The notes under the pieces were generated by a model. It saw only the letters and a program-made list of their open reading frames with translations, was not told the origin of the DNA and did no database searches. From Rhizobium hidalgonense (GTDB lineage: Bacteria; Pseudomonadota; Alphaproteobacteria; Rhizobiales; Rhizobiaceae): a stretch of 64,000 bases of DNA. Below, piece after piece: positions 17,166-25,923 of this stretch. The stretch covers positions 1 to 64,000 of the forward strand of contig NZ_LODW01000061.1 in the NCBI RefSeq assembly GCF_002914525.1, read 5' to 3'. Made by a program: the position numbers and the translations under genes. Within the stretch, counting starts at the first letter, position 1; every line of letters begins with the position of its first letter.

Positions 17166-19691
17166 TCAGGCCAGCGCCTCGGCGATCAGATCGTCGGCCG
17201 CTTCGGCGAGCAGCGCATCATGAGCCTCGCCCGGCACCGCCTCGCGTCCAATTTCCAGCATCACCGGCACGGCGAGCGGGGAAATATGGTCGAGCGGGCG
17301 ATGGGTGATGTGACCCCTGATTCGCATCAGCATATCGCCAAGACGCCTTATATCCAAAAGTCCGGTTGCCGCATCCTGCCGCGTCGCCTGCAGCAGGATG
17401 TGATCGGGCTCGTGGCTGCGCAGCACGTCATAGATCAGATCGGCGGAGACGGTGATCTGGCGGCCGCTCTTTTCCTTGCCTGGATGGCGGCGCTCGATCA
17501 AGCCTGCAATCACGGCGCAATTGCGGAAGGTGCGCTTCAGCAGGAAGGATTCGTCGAGCCAGGCTTCGAGATCGTCGCCAAGCATGTCGGCATCGAAGAG
17601 GTCGGCGAGGCTGAGACGGCCATTGCCGATCAGCAGCCCCATATCCTCCAGGCCCCAGACAGCCAGCGAGTAATCGGTGGCGACGAAGCCGAGCGGCTTG
17701 GCGCCGGCCCGCTCCAGCCGGCGGGTGAGCAGCATGCCGAGCGTCTGGTGGGCGAGACGGCCTTCGAAGGGATAGGCGACCATATAGCCGCGGCTGCCGC
17801 GCGGGAAGGTTTCGATCAGCAGCTCGTCGCGCTTCGGCAGCATCGACTTGTCCTGCTGCAACGACAGCCAGTCGCGGACCTGGTCCGGCAAATGGCGCCA
17901 GCGGTCGGGATCGGCGATCATTGCCCGCACCTGCTCGGCGAGATAGGTCGACAGCGGAAACTTGCCGCCATTATAGGAGGGGATCTTCGGATCGAGCGAA
18001 AAGGCCTGCGAGGCCAGGCATTCATTTTCGCGGATGCCCTCGAAGCGCAGCACCTTGCCGGAGAAGACGAAGGTATCGCCCGGCGACAGTTGTTCGAGGA
18101 AATATTCCTCGACCTTGCCCAGCGTGGCGCCGCCGCGGCCGATCCTGCCGCCCTCGCCGCGCTTGACCATGCGGATGTTCAGCATCGGGCTTTCGACGAT
18201 GGTGCCGAGATTGAGGCGGTATTGCTGGGCGACGGCCGGATTGGAGACGCGCCAGCGGCCCTCCTTGGTCTTGCGGATGCGGGCGTAACGCTCATAGGTC
18301 CGGAGCGCATAACCGCCGGTCGCGACGAAATCGACGATGCGCTCGAAGGTCTCCCAGCTGAGATCGGCATAGGGCGAGGCGCTGATGATTTCATCGTAGA
18401 GCTCCAGCATGTCGAAAGGTTCGGCGCAGGCCATGCCGAGCACGTGCTGGGCGAGCACGTCGAGCGCGCCGCGGCCGACCGCCGGGGTGTCCTGGGCGCC
18501 GATATAATTGGCGTCGAGGGCGGCCTGGCACTCCATCACCTCGAACCGGTTGGCGGGCACAAGGATCGCCTTCGAGGGCTCTTCCATGCGGTGGTTGGCG
18601 CGGCCGATGCGCTGGGCCAGGCGCGAGGCGCCCTTCGGCGCGCCGACATGGATGACGAGATCGACATCGCCCCAGTCGATGCCGAGATCGAGGGTGGAGG
18701 TGGCGACGACGGCGCGCAGCCGGTTTTCGGCCATCGCCGCCTCGACCTTGCGGCGCTGGGCGACATCGAGCGAACCGTGGTGGAGGGCGATCGGCAGATT
18801 GTCGTCATTGATCGTCCAGAGTTCCTGGAACAACATCTCGGCCTGGCTGCGGGTATTGACGAAGAGCAGCGTCGTCTTGTGTTCGAGCAGTTGCTTGTAG
18901 ATATCGGGAATGGCGTATCGCGCGGCATGGCCTGCCCAGGGGATGCGCTCTTCGGTCGACAGGATCGAAATATCGGGCTTGGCGCCGCCTTCGACGACGA
19001 CGAGGCCGGCATGATATTGGCTGCCCTCCTGCCCCTCGCCGCCCTGTTGGGCAACCAGCCATTTCTGCAGATCCATCGGCTCGGCGACGGTCGCCGACAG
19101 GCCGATGGTCTTAAGGTTGGGGGCAAGGCGGCGCAGGCGGGCAAGGCCCAGCGACAGCATATGTCCGCGCTTGGAGGTGACGAGCGAATGCAACTCGTCG
19201 AGCACGACATATTTCAGATCCTTGAAGAAGCGTTCGGCCTCGCGGTTGGCCAGCAGCAGGGCGACCTGTTCGGGCGTCGTCAGCAGAATATCCGGCGGAT
19301 TGAGTTTTTGGCGCTGGCGCTTGGCGTTCGGCGTATCGCCGGTGCGGTTTTCTATCGTGACCGGCAGGCCCATCTCCTCGACCGGTTTCATCAGGTTGCG
19401 CTCGATATCGATCGCCAGCGCCTTCAGCGGCGAGACATAGAGCGTATGAATGCCGGTGAAGGCGGAGCCGGGCGGGATCTTGCCGCGGCGGGTGAGATCG
19501 GTGAGCGACGGCAGGAAACCGGCGAGCGTCTTGCCGGCGCCGGTCGGCGCAATCAGCAGCGTGCTTTCGCCGGCTTCGGCGCGGGCAAGCAGCTCCAGCT
19601 GATGGGCGCGCGGACGCCAGCCCTTCTCCGCAAACCAGCGGGTAAAGGCGGCAGGCAGCAGGGCGCGGGCTTCGGAATCGATCTGGTCCAC
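17166..19691 (-). CDS. Ligase-associated DNA damage response DEXH-box helicase (Lhr-type)
   Basis: This 841-residue superfamily 2 helicase has Walker A APTGAGKT (about 48-55), DELH box (about 165-168), the VATSTLDLGIDWGDVD motif V region and QRIGRANHR motif VI, followed by the winged-helix and Lhr-specific C-terminal domains. It is a 3'-5' DNA translocase in DNA damage repair according to family knowledge. PdeM is encoded directly downstream and likely co-transcribed. Long open frames on the opposite strand (up to 1055 codons) are shadows caused by GC-rich codon use. Confidence 0.93.
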   Translation of the reverse strand: MDQIDSEARALLPAAFTRWFAEKGWRPRAHQLELLARAEAGESTLLIAPTGAGKTLAGFLPSLTDLTRRGKIPPGSAFTGIHTLYVSPLKALAIDIERNLMKPVEEMGLPVTIENRTGDTPNAKRQRQKLNPPDILLTTPEQVALLLANREAERFFKDLKYVVLDELHSLVTSKRGHMLSLGLARLRRLAPNLKTIGLSATVAEPMDLQKWLVAQQGGEGQEGSQYHAGLVVVEGGAKPDISILSTEERIPWAGHAARYAIPDIYKQLLEHKTTLLFVNTRSQAEMLFQELWTINDDNLPIALHHGSLDVAQRRKVEAAMAENRLRAVVATSTLDLGIDWGDVDLVIHVGAPKGASRLAQRIGRANHRMEEPSKAILVPANRFEVMECQAALDANYIGAQDTPAVGRGALDVLAQHVLGMACAEPFDMLELYDEIISASPYADLSWETFERIVDFVATGGYALRTYERYARIRKTKEGRWRVSNPAVAQQYRLNLGTIVESPMLNIRMVKRGEGGRIGRGGATLGKVEEYFLEQLSPGDTFVFSGKVLRFEGIRENECLASQAFSLDPKIPSYNGGKFPLSTYLAEQVRAMIADPDRWRHLPDQVRDWLSLQQDKSMLPKRDELLIETFPRGSRGYMVAYPFEGRLAHQTLGMLLTRRLERAGAKPLGFVATDYSLAVWGLEDMGLLIGNGRLSLADLFDADMLGDDLEAWLDESFLLKRTFRNCAVIAGLIERRHPGKEKSGRQITVSADLIYDVLRSHEPDHILLQATRQDAATGLLDIRRLGDMLMRIRGHITHRPLDHISPLAVPVMLEIGREAVPGEAHDALLAEAADDLIAEALA

Positions 19692-19739
19692 ATCCTGAAG
19701 GTAGTGAAAGCCTGGGGAAAAAGAAGAGCAGCCATCGCC

Positions 19740-20372
19740 TCACACGGCGATATAGCGGTCCTTGCGGTGATTGATGGCAATCGCGAGGTTGAGCACGACC
19801 GCGCCGAGCACGGAGCAGGCGATGATGAAGGGGCTGGCGACGAAGAAGGAGAGCGCCAGGATGACAAGGTCGAAGCCGAGCTGAACGAGGCCGGCGCGCC
19901 AGCCGAGACGGTCCTGGATATAGAGGGCGAGGATGCCGATGCCGCCGAGACTGGCGCGATGGCGGAACAGAGCCAGCATGCCGGCGCCGATGACGAGGCC
20001 GCCGAACAGCGCCCCGGCGATAGGATTGACATGCGTGATACCGATAAAGCCCGGCACGAATTCGGACAGGATCGAGGTCAGCGCGATGGCGGCGAACGTC
20101 TTGATGGTGAAGGCCGGCCCCAATCGGCGAAAGGCGAGATAATAAAAGGGCAGGTTCACGGCAAAGAAACAGAGGCCGAAGCTGAAGCCCGTCGCATAAT
20201 GGGCGAGGAAGGCAAGACCGGCCGTGCCCCCGGCAAGCAGTCCCGCGCCTGACAGAAGCGAGACGCCGAGCACGGCGAGCATGCTGCCGGCGACGATGCC
20301 TTGGGCGTCGTCGAACAGCGAATGGCGGTCGGCGCTGGAATTCAGAAGGCCTGCGAAGGCGTTGGATGCCAT
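19740..20372 (-). CDS. YitT family membrane protein (paralogue 1)
   Basis: This 210-residue integral membrane protein has about six hydrophobic segments and the YitT/DUF161 patterns GGTAGLAFLAHY and LFRHRASLGGIGILALYIQD. It ends AINHRKDRYIAV. A second copy with the same layout is at 21812-22447; the two share long stretches such as FRHRASLGG/YRHRASLGG and INHR.DRYIA. The function of YitT proteins is unknown. It may be the last gene before the helicase but is separated from it by 48 bases. Confidence 0.85.
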   Translation of the reverse strand: MASNAFAGLLNSSADRHSLFDDAQGIVAGSMLAVLGVSLLSGAGLLAGGTAGLAFLAHYATGFSFGLCFFAVNLPFYYLAFRRLGPAFTIKTFAAIALTSILSEFVPGFIGITHVNPIAGALFGGLVIGAGMLALFRHRASLGGIGILALYIQDRLGWRAGLVQLGFDLVILALSFFVASPFIIACSVLGAVVLNLAIAINHRKDRYIAV

Positions 20373-20443
20373 GAATGTTCCCCTGTCGGCTTTTTCCGTC
20401 TTCTATCCCCCGCAGGGATAAAGGCAAGCAGCAAGGGTGCCTC

Positions 20444-20481
20444 TTGACAACCGCACTAATCGTGGATATTTTTTATCCACG
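20444..20481 (+). promoter_or_regulatory. Promoter with overlapping palindromic operator of the Rrf2 gene
   Basis: TTGACA at 20444-20449 is followed after 17 bases by TATTTT (20467-20472), a good sigma-70-type promoter. A palindrome, CGTGGATA / TATCCACG with a 5-T centre (20461-20481), covers the -10 region. It lies 19 bases before the Rrf2 start, so autorepression by the Rrf2 protein is the simple reading. Confidence 0.7.
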
Positions 20482-20499
20482 AATGAAGGAGATGTCGGC

Positions 20500-21000
20500 A
20501 TGAAGATGAGCGATGGTGTCGAGCAGGCCATTCACAGCGTCGCCATGCTGTCCGGCCTTTCCGCAGGCGGCGTTCTTTCGGCGGCGGCCCTGGCGGAATT
20601 CCACGGTGTGTCGACGAGCTATCTCTTAAAACATCTGCAGGCGCTGTCGGGCGCCGGCATCCTCGATACCGTGCCGGGGCCGAAGGGCGGCTATCGCCTG
20701 GCGAAGGCGCCGGCGGAGATTTCGCTGCTCGACATCCTGCTTGCGGTCGAGGGAGCGACACCGGCCTTTCGCTGCGCCGAAATCCGCCAGCGCGGACCGA
20801 ACCCGGTCTCCGACAGCTTCTTCGCCAAGCCCTGCAACATCAGCGCGGCGATGCTTCGGGCCGAAAGGGTCTACCGGGCCGAACTCGCCAAGACCAGCAT
20901 CGCCGATATCGGCATCGAACTGAATGCCCTCGACGACGGATCGATCGCAGCCCGAGGCTGCGCCTTCCTCGAAATTCATGAACGCAAGACGGCTCGCTGA
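20500..21000 (+). CDS. Rrf2 family transcriptional regulator
   Basis: This 166-residue protein has the Rrf2 winged helix (residues about 10-75): an HTH in LAEFHGVSTSYLLKHLQALSG, then the wing VPGPKGGYRLAKAP and ISLLDILLAVEG. Cysteines at FRCAEI, KPCNIS and RGCAF could sense redox state or bind a cluster, but their spacing does not match IscR closely. GAAGGAGA precedes the ATG at 20500. It is followed 21 bases later by the AhpD-like gene, its probable target in the same operon. Confidence 0.88.
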   Translation: MKMSDGVEQAIHSVAMLSGLSAGGVLSAAALAEFHGVSTSYLLKHLQALSGAGILDTVPGPKGGYRLAKAPAEISLLDILLAVEGATPAFRCAEIRQRGPNPVSDSFFAKPCNISAAMLRAERVYRAELAKTSIADIGIELNALDDGSIAARGCAFLEIHERKTAR

Positions 21001-21021
21001 GCCCCAACAAGGAGAATCACC

Positions 21022-21483
21022 ATGCAACCGCGTTTCAATTTCGCCAAAGCCGCTCCCGATGCCTACAAGGCAGTCGCTGCGCTCGAACAATATGTCCAGT
21101 CTTCCGGACTGGAACGCCGCTTCATCCACCTGATCAAGCTGCGCGCCTCGCAGATCAACGGCTGCGCCTATTGCGTCGACATGCATGTGAAGGAAGCCCG
21201 CCATGATGGGCTCAGTGAACAATGGATCAACCTGATGTGCGTCTGGCGGGAATCGCCGGTCTATGACGCCCGCGAACGCGCCTTGCTCGGCTGGGTCGAC
21301 GCCGTGACCAATATCGCCAAGACGGGCGCGCCGGACGGCGACTACGAGGCGCTGAAGGCGCATTTCTCCGAGAAAGAGATGACTGAGATCACCGTGGCGA
21401 TCGGCGCGATCAATATCTGGAACCGCCTTGCCGTCGGCTTCCGCTCGCAGCATCCGATCGACCAGGTCACGAAGGCAGCCTGA
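21022..21483 (+). CDS. AhpD-like carboxymuconolactone decarboxylase family protein
   Basis: This 153-residue protein carries the AhpD/CMD active-site motif NGCAYCVDMHVKEAR (cysteines about 48 and 51, histidine about 55). Members with this CxxC-x3-H motif act as alkylhydroperoxidase-type disulfide enzymes. AAGGAG precedes the ATG. It is downstream of the Rrf2 regulator, which suggests an oxidative-stress unit. Family assignment is firm; the peroxidase role is inferred. Confidence 0.88.
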   Translation: MQPRFNFAKAAPDAYKAVAALEQYVQSSGLERRFIHLIKLRASQINGCAYCVDMHVKEARHDGLSEQWINLMCVWRESPVYDARERALLGWVDAVTNIAKTGAPDGDYEALKAHFSEKEMTEITVAIGAINIWNRLAVGFRSQHPIDQVTKAA

Positions 21484-21552
21484 TCGGTATCTGGTGACTG
21501 GGATTTCATCCCGGCGACCGACCCGAAACATTCGGGTCGGTTGAATATTGCG

Positions 21553-21714
21553 TCACCTACGATCCGCTGTGCGGACGGCAACGGCATCAAGGCCCTCAGA
21601 GAGGTCGGTGCCGTTGAATATGTCGCGGACGACCTTCGCAATTTCCTCTGCGGAAGCGCCCCTGGCGTATTCTTCCTGCATGCGGCGTCTCACAAGCTTT
21701 TCCAAATCTGACAT
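21553..21714 (-). CDS. Small conserved-looking protein, 53 residues
   Basis: The frame runs from ATG at 21714 (GATGAGGTGAACT just upstream) to TGA at 21553-21555. The product is charged and helical: it starts MSDLEKLVRRRMQEEYARG and continues with ASAEEIAKVVRDIFNGTDLS. The composition (Glu/Arg/Lys with regular hydrophobics) and good ribosome site look coding. It is shorter than usual ORF cut-offs. It lies convergent to the AhpD-like gene and upstream of YitT paralogue 2 on the same strand. No family is recognised. Confidence 0.55.
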   Translation of the reverse strand: MSDLEKLVRRRMQEEYARGASAEEIAKVVRDIFNGTDLSEGLDAVAVRTADRR

Positions 21715-21811
21715 AGTTCACCTCATCAAATCCGGCGCGAGGGGAGTGTCGCGCCAGGGTCGATCAGAGGCAAGTTACGATCTGTTTAGAATGGGTTACC
21801 GATTTGCAATG

Positions 21812-22447
21812 TCACAGCGCGATATAACGATCGGCGCGGTGGTTGATGGCGACGAAGAGGTTGAGGACGACGGCGCCGAGGACGGAATAGAAGACGACCG
21901 GCGGGGTGGTGACGAAGAAGGCGGCGGCGAGCACGCACATGTCGATGACGAGCTGGACGAGACCGGCGCGGATGCCGAAACGCTCCTGCAGGTAAATGCC
22001 GAGAATGCCGACGCCGCCGAGGCTGGCGCGGTGGCGATAGAGCGCCAGCAGGCCGAAACCGAGCAACAGGCCGCCGAGAAGCGCGGCCCAGGCTGGATGG
22101 ATGCTCGAAATCGAAAAGAACCGCGACTGCACATCTGATAGCACCGAGGTCAGACCGATGGCGATGAAGGTCTTGATCGTGAAGGCCATGCCGAGGCGCT
22201 TCCACGAGAGATAGAAGAACGGCAGGTTGAGCAGGAAGAAGGCGAGGCCGAAATTGACGCCGAAGGCGTAATGCAGGAGGAAAGCCACACCGGCGGTGCT
22301 GCCGGTGAGAAGGCCGGCACTGGCGAGCACATAGAGGCCGAGCGCGGCAACCAGGCTGCCGGAGAATATACCCTGCACATCTTCAATCGGGGTGTGACGG
22401 GTCGCGCTGGTATTCCAGACGCCAAGGGCATGGATGCGCTGTGTCAT
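21812..22447 (-). CDS. YitT family membrane protein (paralogue 2)
   Basis: This 211-residue protein with about six membrane segments is homologous along its length to the YitT protein at 19740-20372. Shared features include the N-terminal D.QGI.SGSL, the middle GLTSVLSD/ALTSILSE region, YRHRASLGGVGILGIYLQE and the C-terminal INHRADRYIAL. GGAGACCGGCAAC precedes the ATG at 22447; 23 further upstream codons lack resemblance and are excluded. The function is unknown. Confidence 0.85.
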   Translation of the reverse strand: MTQRIHALGVWNTSATRHTPIEDVQGIFSGSLVAALGLYVLASAGLLTGSTAGVAFLLHYAFGVNFGLAFFLLNLPFFYLSWKRLGMAFTIKTFIAIGLTSVLSDVQSRFFSISSIHPAWAALLGGLLLGFGLLALYRHRASLGGVGILGIYLQERFGIRAGLVQLVIDMCVLAAAFFVTTPPVVFYSVLGAVVLNLFVAINHRADRYIAL

Positions 22448-22653
22448 GTTGCCGGTCTCCAATCGCAGACGAGTTCGGGAACGCCGGAGGAAGAGCCGGA
22501 CGCGAAAGATTTCCAATGTGAGTGAGCCGAAGCGCCCGCCGTTTTTCGCTGCGCCTTCTGCCGATACCGCTGCAATATCAGGCTTTTTTGGCTTCGATCA
22601 AGCGCAATAGGTAAGCGATGCTGACCTATTATAAAATCGCAAGAAATGTTCGC

Positions 22654-23589
22654 TCATGTCGGCTTGCACGTAAGGAACAGAATGCCCGCGACCGGTTTGC
22701 CGCCATCTTTGCGAATGACCGTTTTGACGATCTCGAGGATTTCGAGGCCGTGACGGGCAAGCAGCAGTCTGACATAGGCTTCCGAATGGGCATAACGCAG
22801 TGACGGCGCGAGATGGAAGCCCCCGCTGTCGCCCGCATCCTCGACGGAAAAGGCGATATCGGCGCCCGACGCGGCCAGTTCTTCGATGATCGCAAAGACG
22901 CTTTCGAGATTGCCGAGATACATCAACACGTCGGCTGCCGTCACCAGATCGGCGCGATGGCGCGCGGCAGCGGCAAACAGGCCGGAAAGATCGGGTGCGA
23001 GCGAGAGATCGGCCTGGGCGAGGTGATCGTAGACCTGCTTCTCGGCCGCCTTGGCCAGCATGTTCTGCGAGAGGTCGAAGCCTTCGAGACGGTCGGCGCA
23101 AGCGCGGATTTCGGGGCCAAGCAGGCCGGTGCCGCAACCGAGATCGACGGCGCATGCGTAATGCCGGCTGGTGGAGGCGACAAGGGAGGCGAGCTTCTGC
23201 GGCACGCTGTAGTCGAGTTTTTCGACGAGCGACGTTTCGAAACGGTCGGCGTAATCGTCGAACAGGCGCTCGACATAGCGGCTCGGCGGCCGGTCGGGCG
23301 TCGCTGCATCGCCGAGCAGGGCGAGCTTCAGGGCGGCGCCGAAAATGTCATCGGGATCGAGGGCAAGCGTCCGGCGATAGGCCTCGATCGCGCCTTCCCC
23401 CCTGCCCGCTTTCTCCAGATAGGTGGCGAGGCGATACCAGCCGGCCGCCCAGGTGGGCACCAGCTCCAGCGCCTGCTCCATCAGCTCGGCCGCGGCCTCC
23501 GGCTCGCCGCCTTCTTCAAGCATCCTGGCATAATCTGCGCGGCGGTCGGCGATGACATCGCCTGAGGAAAGCTGGTGAGATTGCATCAT
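22654..23589 (-). CDS. SAM-dependent methyltransferase with N-terminal TPR
   Basis: This protein of about 311 residues has TPR-like helices in the first 90 residues (EPEAAAELMEQALELVPTWAAGW; AIEAYRRTLALDPDD). A class I methyltransferase domain follows with motif I AVDLGCGTGLLGPEIR and motif II-type EGFDLSQNMLAKA. Rhizobia commonly carry this TPR-methyltransferase fusion; the substrate is unknown. The start could be 23589 or 23586 (two adjacent ATGs). It is divergent from the DUF6460-like gene. Confidence 0.82.
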   Translation of the reverse strand: MMQSHQLSSGDVIADRRADYARMLEEGGEPEAAAELMEQALELVPTWAAGWYRLATYLEKAGRGEGAIEAYRRTLALDPDDIFGAALKLALLGDAATPDRPPSRYVERLFDDYADRFETSLVEKLDYSVPQKLASLVASTSRHYACAVDLGCGTGLLGPEIRACADRLEGFDLSQNMLAKAAEKQVYDHLAQADLSLAPDLSGLFAAAARHRADLVTAADVLMYLGNLESVFAIIEELAASGADIAFSVEDAGDSGGFHLAPSLRYAHSEAYVRLLLARHGLEILEIVKTVIRKDGGKPVAGILFLTCKPT

Positions 23590-23728
23590 GCACCCGTTCT
23601 TTTGGGCGCATTTGGCGGCGGCCACAAAAAAACTCAAGTCCTATTTCACAGGCGAAGCCGCCAATTCCGGAAAGGGCTTGCGAGCGGCACGCCGCAACCT
23701 TATTCCAGGGGCAAACAGGAGATGGCGT

Positions 23729-23995
23729 ATGTCCGATCAGGCGAACAGGTTCCTCGGCGATTCAATCGGCCGCACTTTGATAAAACTTATCGTGGTGTCG
23801 CTGATCGTCGGTTTCGTCATGACCGTGTTCGGTCTGACGCCATGGAACATCATCTATGGTTTCCGCGATTTCGTCCTGGAAATCTGGTACCGAGGCTTCT
23901 CGGCACTTGGGCGCGTCGGCGACTATCTCCTGCTCGGCGCCACGATCGTCATCCCGCTCTTCGTCATCCTTCGTCTTTTCAGCTATCGCCGGTAA
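23729..23995 (+). CDS. Small inner-membrane protein (DUF6460-like)
   Basis: This 88-residue protein has two membrane segments (LIKLIVVSLIVGFVMTVFGL and GDYLLLGATIVIPLFVILRL) and ends FSYRR. The start at 23729 follows ACAGGAGATGGCGT. It resembles, from memory, the alphaproteobacterial DUF6460 family of unknown function. Its stop lies one base before the start of the CAP-domain lipoprotein gene, so the two are co-transcribed. Confidence 0.7.
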   Translation: MSDQANRFLGDSIGRTLIKLIVVSLIVGFVMTVFGLTPWNIIYGFRDFVLEIWYRGFSALGRVGDYLLLGATIVIPLFVILRLFSYRR

Positions 23996-23996
23996 C

Positions 23997-24494
23997 ATGA
24001 CCTCCATCGATCTTTCCCGACGCGGCCTGCTGCGTCTTTCCGGACTTGCGCTCGCCGCCGGCATTGCCGGCTGCACGACCACGCCGCGGATCGCCGGCAC
24101 GCCTTCGAACGGCGAGGACGAGACCGCGAGCGTGCTGCCGCTCGTCAACCAGCTGAGGGCGAAGAACGGCCTGCCGCCGCTTCGCCTCGATCCGGCAGCG
24201 CAGACGGCCGCCCTCTTCCAGGCCAAACGCATGGCGAGCGTCGGCAAGATGGCGCATCTGATCGGCATGACCGACAGTTTCGGCGCCCGCGTCAAGGCAA
24301 GCGGCGTGCAACTGCCGGCGGCTGAGAATATCGCGTCCGGCCAGCAGAGCGTCGATGCCGTGGTGACGGCTTGGATCAACTCGCCGCATCATCTGGAAAA
24401 CATGCTCGGGCGCTATGACGGTCTCGGCGTCGCCGTCGCCCATAATACATCTTCCAGGAACCTGCCCTATTGGGCCATGGTGCTCTCCAGCTGA
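23997..24494 (+). CDS. CAP-domain (SCP/PR1-like) lipoprotein
   Basis: This 165-residue protein has an export signal with twin arginines (LSRRGLLRLSGLALAAG) and a lipobox ending IAGC (cysteine about residue 25). The CAP domain shows LVNQLRAKNGLPPLRLDP, the histidine of KMAHLIG, AENIASGQ and WINSPHHLENML. Bacterial CAP proteins are secreted or surface proteins of poorly known function. It starts two bases after the preceding stop. Confidence 0.87.
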   Translation: MTSIDLSRRGLLRLSGLALAAGIAGCTTTPRIAGTPSNGEDETASVLPLVNQLRAKNGLPPLRLDPAAQTAALFQAKRMASVGKMAHLIGMTDSFGARVKASGVQLPAAENIASGQQSVDAVVTAWINSPHHLENMLGRYDGLGVAVAHNTSSRNLPYWAMVLSS

Positions 24495-24576
24495 GGCGAT
24501 TCGGCCCGCTGCATGAAGTGTGACAGCGTCCTCCCTGTGTCCGAAAGACGCGTGGCGCTGTAGCGACGGGGCCCCG

Positions 24577-25923
24577 ATGGATACGCGTAGCAATTCCAAC
24601 ACGCTCGCTTTCGACGTGACGCATCGGCTGGTGCTGTCGATCGCCATTCCGATGACGCTCGGCTTCATGACGACGCCGCTGCTCGGGCTGACGAGCACCG
24701 CCGTCGTCGGCCGGATGGGCGATGCGGAAGCGCTGGCGGGGCTGGCGATCGGCGCCATGCTCTTCGATCTCATCCTCGGCAGTTTCAACTTCCTGCGCGC
24801 CTCGACGACAGGACTAACGGCGCAGGCCTATGGCCGGCGGGACCAGCACGAGCAACAGGCCGTTTTCTGGCGGGCTTTGATTTCGGCGCTCGGCTGCGGG
24901 CTGGCGCTGCTCCTTCTTTCGCCGCTGTTGATGACGGCAGGATTGAAGCTGATGGGCGCGGAAGGGGCGATCGCCGAGGCGACCGGCACCTATTTCGCGA
25001 TCCGCATGCTGGCGGCACCTGCGGCGTTGGCGAATTACGCGATCCTCGGTTTCGTGCTCGGGCGCGGCCAGGGCAAGGTCGGATTGCTGCTGCAGGCACT
25101 GATCAACGGCGTCAACATCCTGCTTTCCATCTATCTCGGCCTGTCGCTCGGCTGGGGCGTGGCCGGGGTCGCCTGGGCAACCATGGCCGGTGAAGCGATC
25201 GGGGCGATCGCCGGACTTATCATCATACTCACAGGCTTTCACAAAGCCGAGCGGCCGGCATCGGCCGAGGTCTTTTCCCGGCATCGGATGGCAGAGCTTT
25301 TCGCGCTTAACCGCGACATCCTGATCCGCACCTTCGTGCTGATCGGCGCCTTCACCATCATGACGCGGATCGGCACCGGCTTCGGCGCGGTGATGCTGGC
25401 CGCCAATGCCGTGCTGATGAATTTCTTCCTGCTGTCAGGCTACTATCTCGACGGACTTGCCAATGCCGCCGAGCAGATTACCGGCCGGGCGATCGGCGCG
25501 CGTTACCGGCCGGCCTTCGACCGCGGGCTGAAGCTGGTGACCCTCTGGTCCTTTGGACTGGCCGCAGTCGCTTCCGCCTTCTTCTTTCTTGCCGGCCCCT
25601 GGCTGATCTCGGTGCTGACGACCTCGCCCGAGGTGCGGCAGGCGGCCGAAACCTATCTGCCCTGGGCTGCCATCACCGGACTGACGGGGGCGCTTGCCTT
25701 CCTGATGGACGGGGTCTTCATCGGCGCGACATGGTCGGCCGACATGCGCAACCGGATGCTGATATCCTTTGCCGGATATCTCTTGATGCTTGCCGTCTTC
25801 GTGCCGCTCTTCGGCAATCACGGCCTGTGGCTCGCGATGAACGCCTTCCTGCTGTTCCGCGGCATCTTCCTGGCGATGCTGGTCAAGCCGCGGGCCGATC
25901 AGACTTTTCGCGCGGCCCAGTAG
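24577..25923 (+). CDS. MATE family efflux transporter (DinF-like)
   Basis: This 448-residue protein has about 12 membrane segments in two halves, as expected for Na+/H+-coupled multidrug and toxic compound exporters. Typical stretches are GLTSTAVVGRMGDAEALAGLAIG near the N-terminus and ALINGVNILLSIYLGLSLGWGVAGVAWAT in the first half, given here only to identify the regions. The start at 24577 begins MDTRSNSNTLAFDVTHRL. Its last 25 bases overlap the end of pyrD on the other strand. Confidence 0.88.
   Translation: MDTRSNSNTLAFDVTHRLVLSIAIPMTLGFMTTPLLGLTSTAVVGRMGDAEALAGLAIGAMLFDLILGSFNFLRASTTGLTAQAYGRRDQHEQQAVFWRALISALGCGLALLLLSPLLMTAGLKLMGAEGAIAEATGTYFAIRMLAAPAALANYAILGFVLGRGQGKVGLLLQALINGVNILLSIYLGLSLGWGVAGVAWATMAGEAIGAIAGLIIILTGFHKAERPASAEVFSRHRMAELFALNRDILIRTFVLIGAFTIMTRIGTGFGAVMLAANAVLMNFFLLSGYYLDGLANAAEQITGRAIGARYRPAFDRGLKLVTLWSFGLAAVASAFFFLAGPWLISVLTTSPEVRQAAETYLPWAAITGLTGALAFLMDGVFIGATWSADMRNRMLISFAGYLLMLAVFVPLFGNHGLWLAMNAFLLFRGIFLAMLVKPRADQTFRAAQ

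Noticed and set aside
17085..20252. 1055-codon open frame antisense to the helicase gene
   Set aside because: It is the shadow of GC-rich codon use in the helicase and YitT genes. Composition is Gly/Arg/His/Ala-rich, with no domain and no ribosome site.
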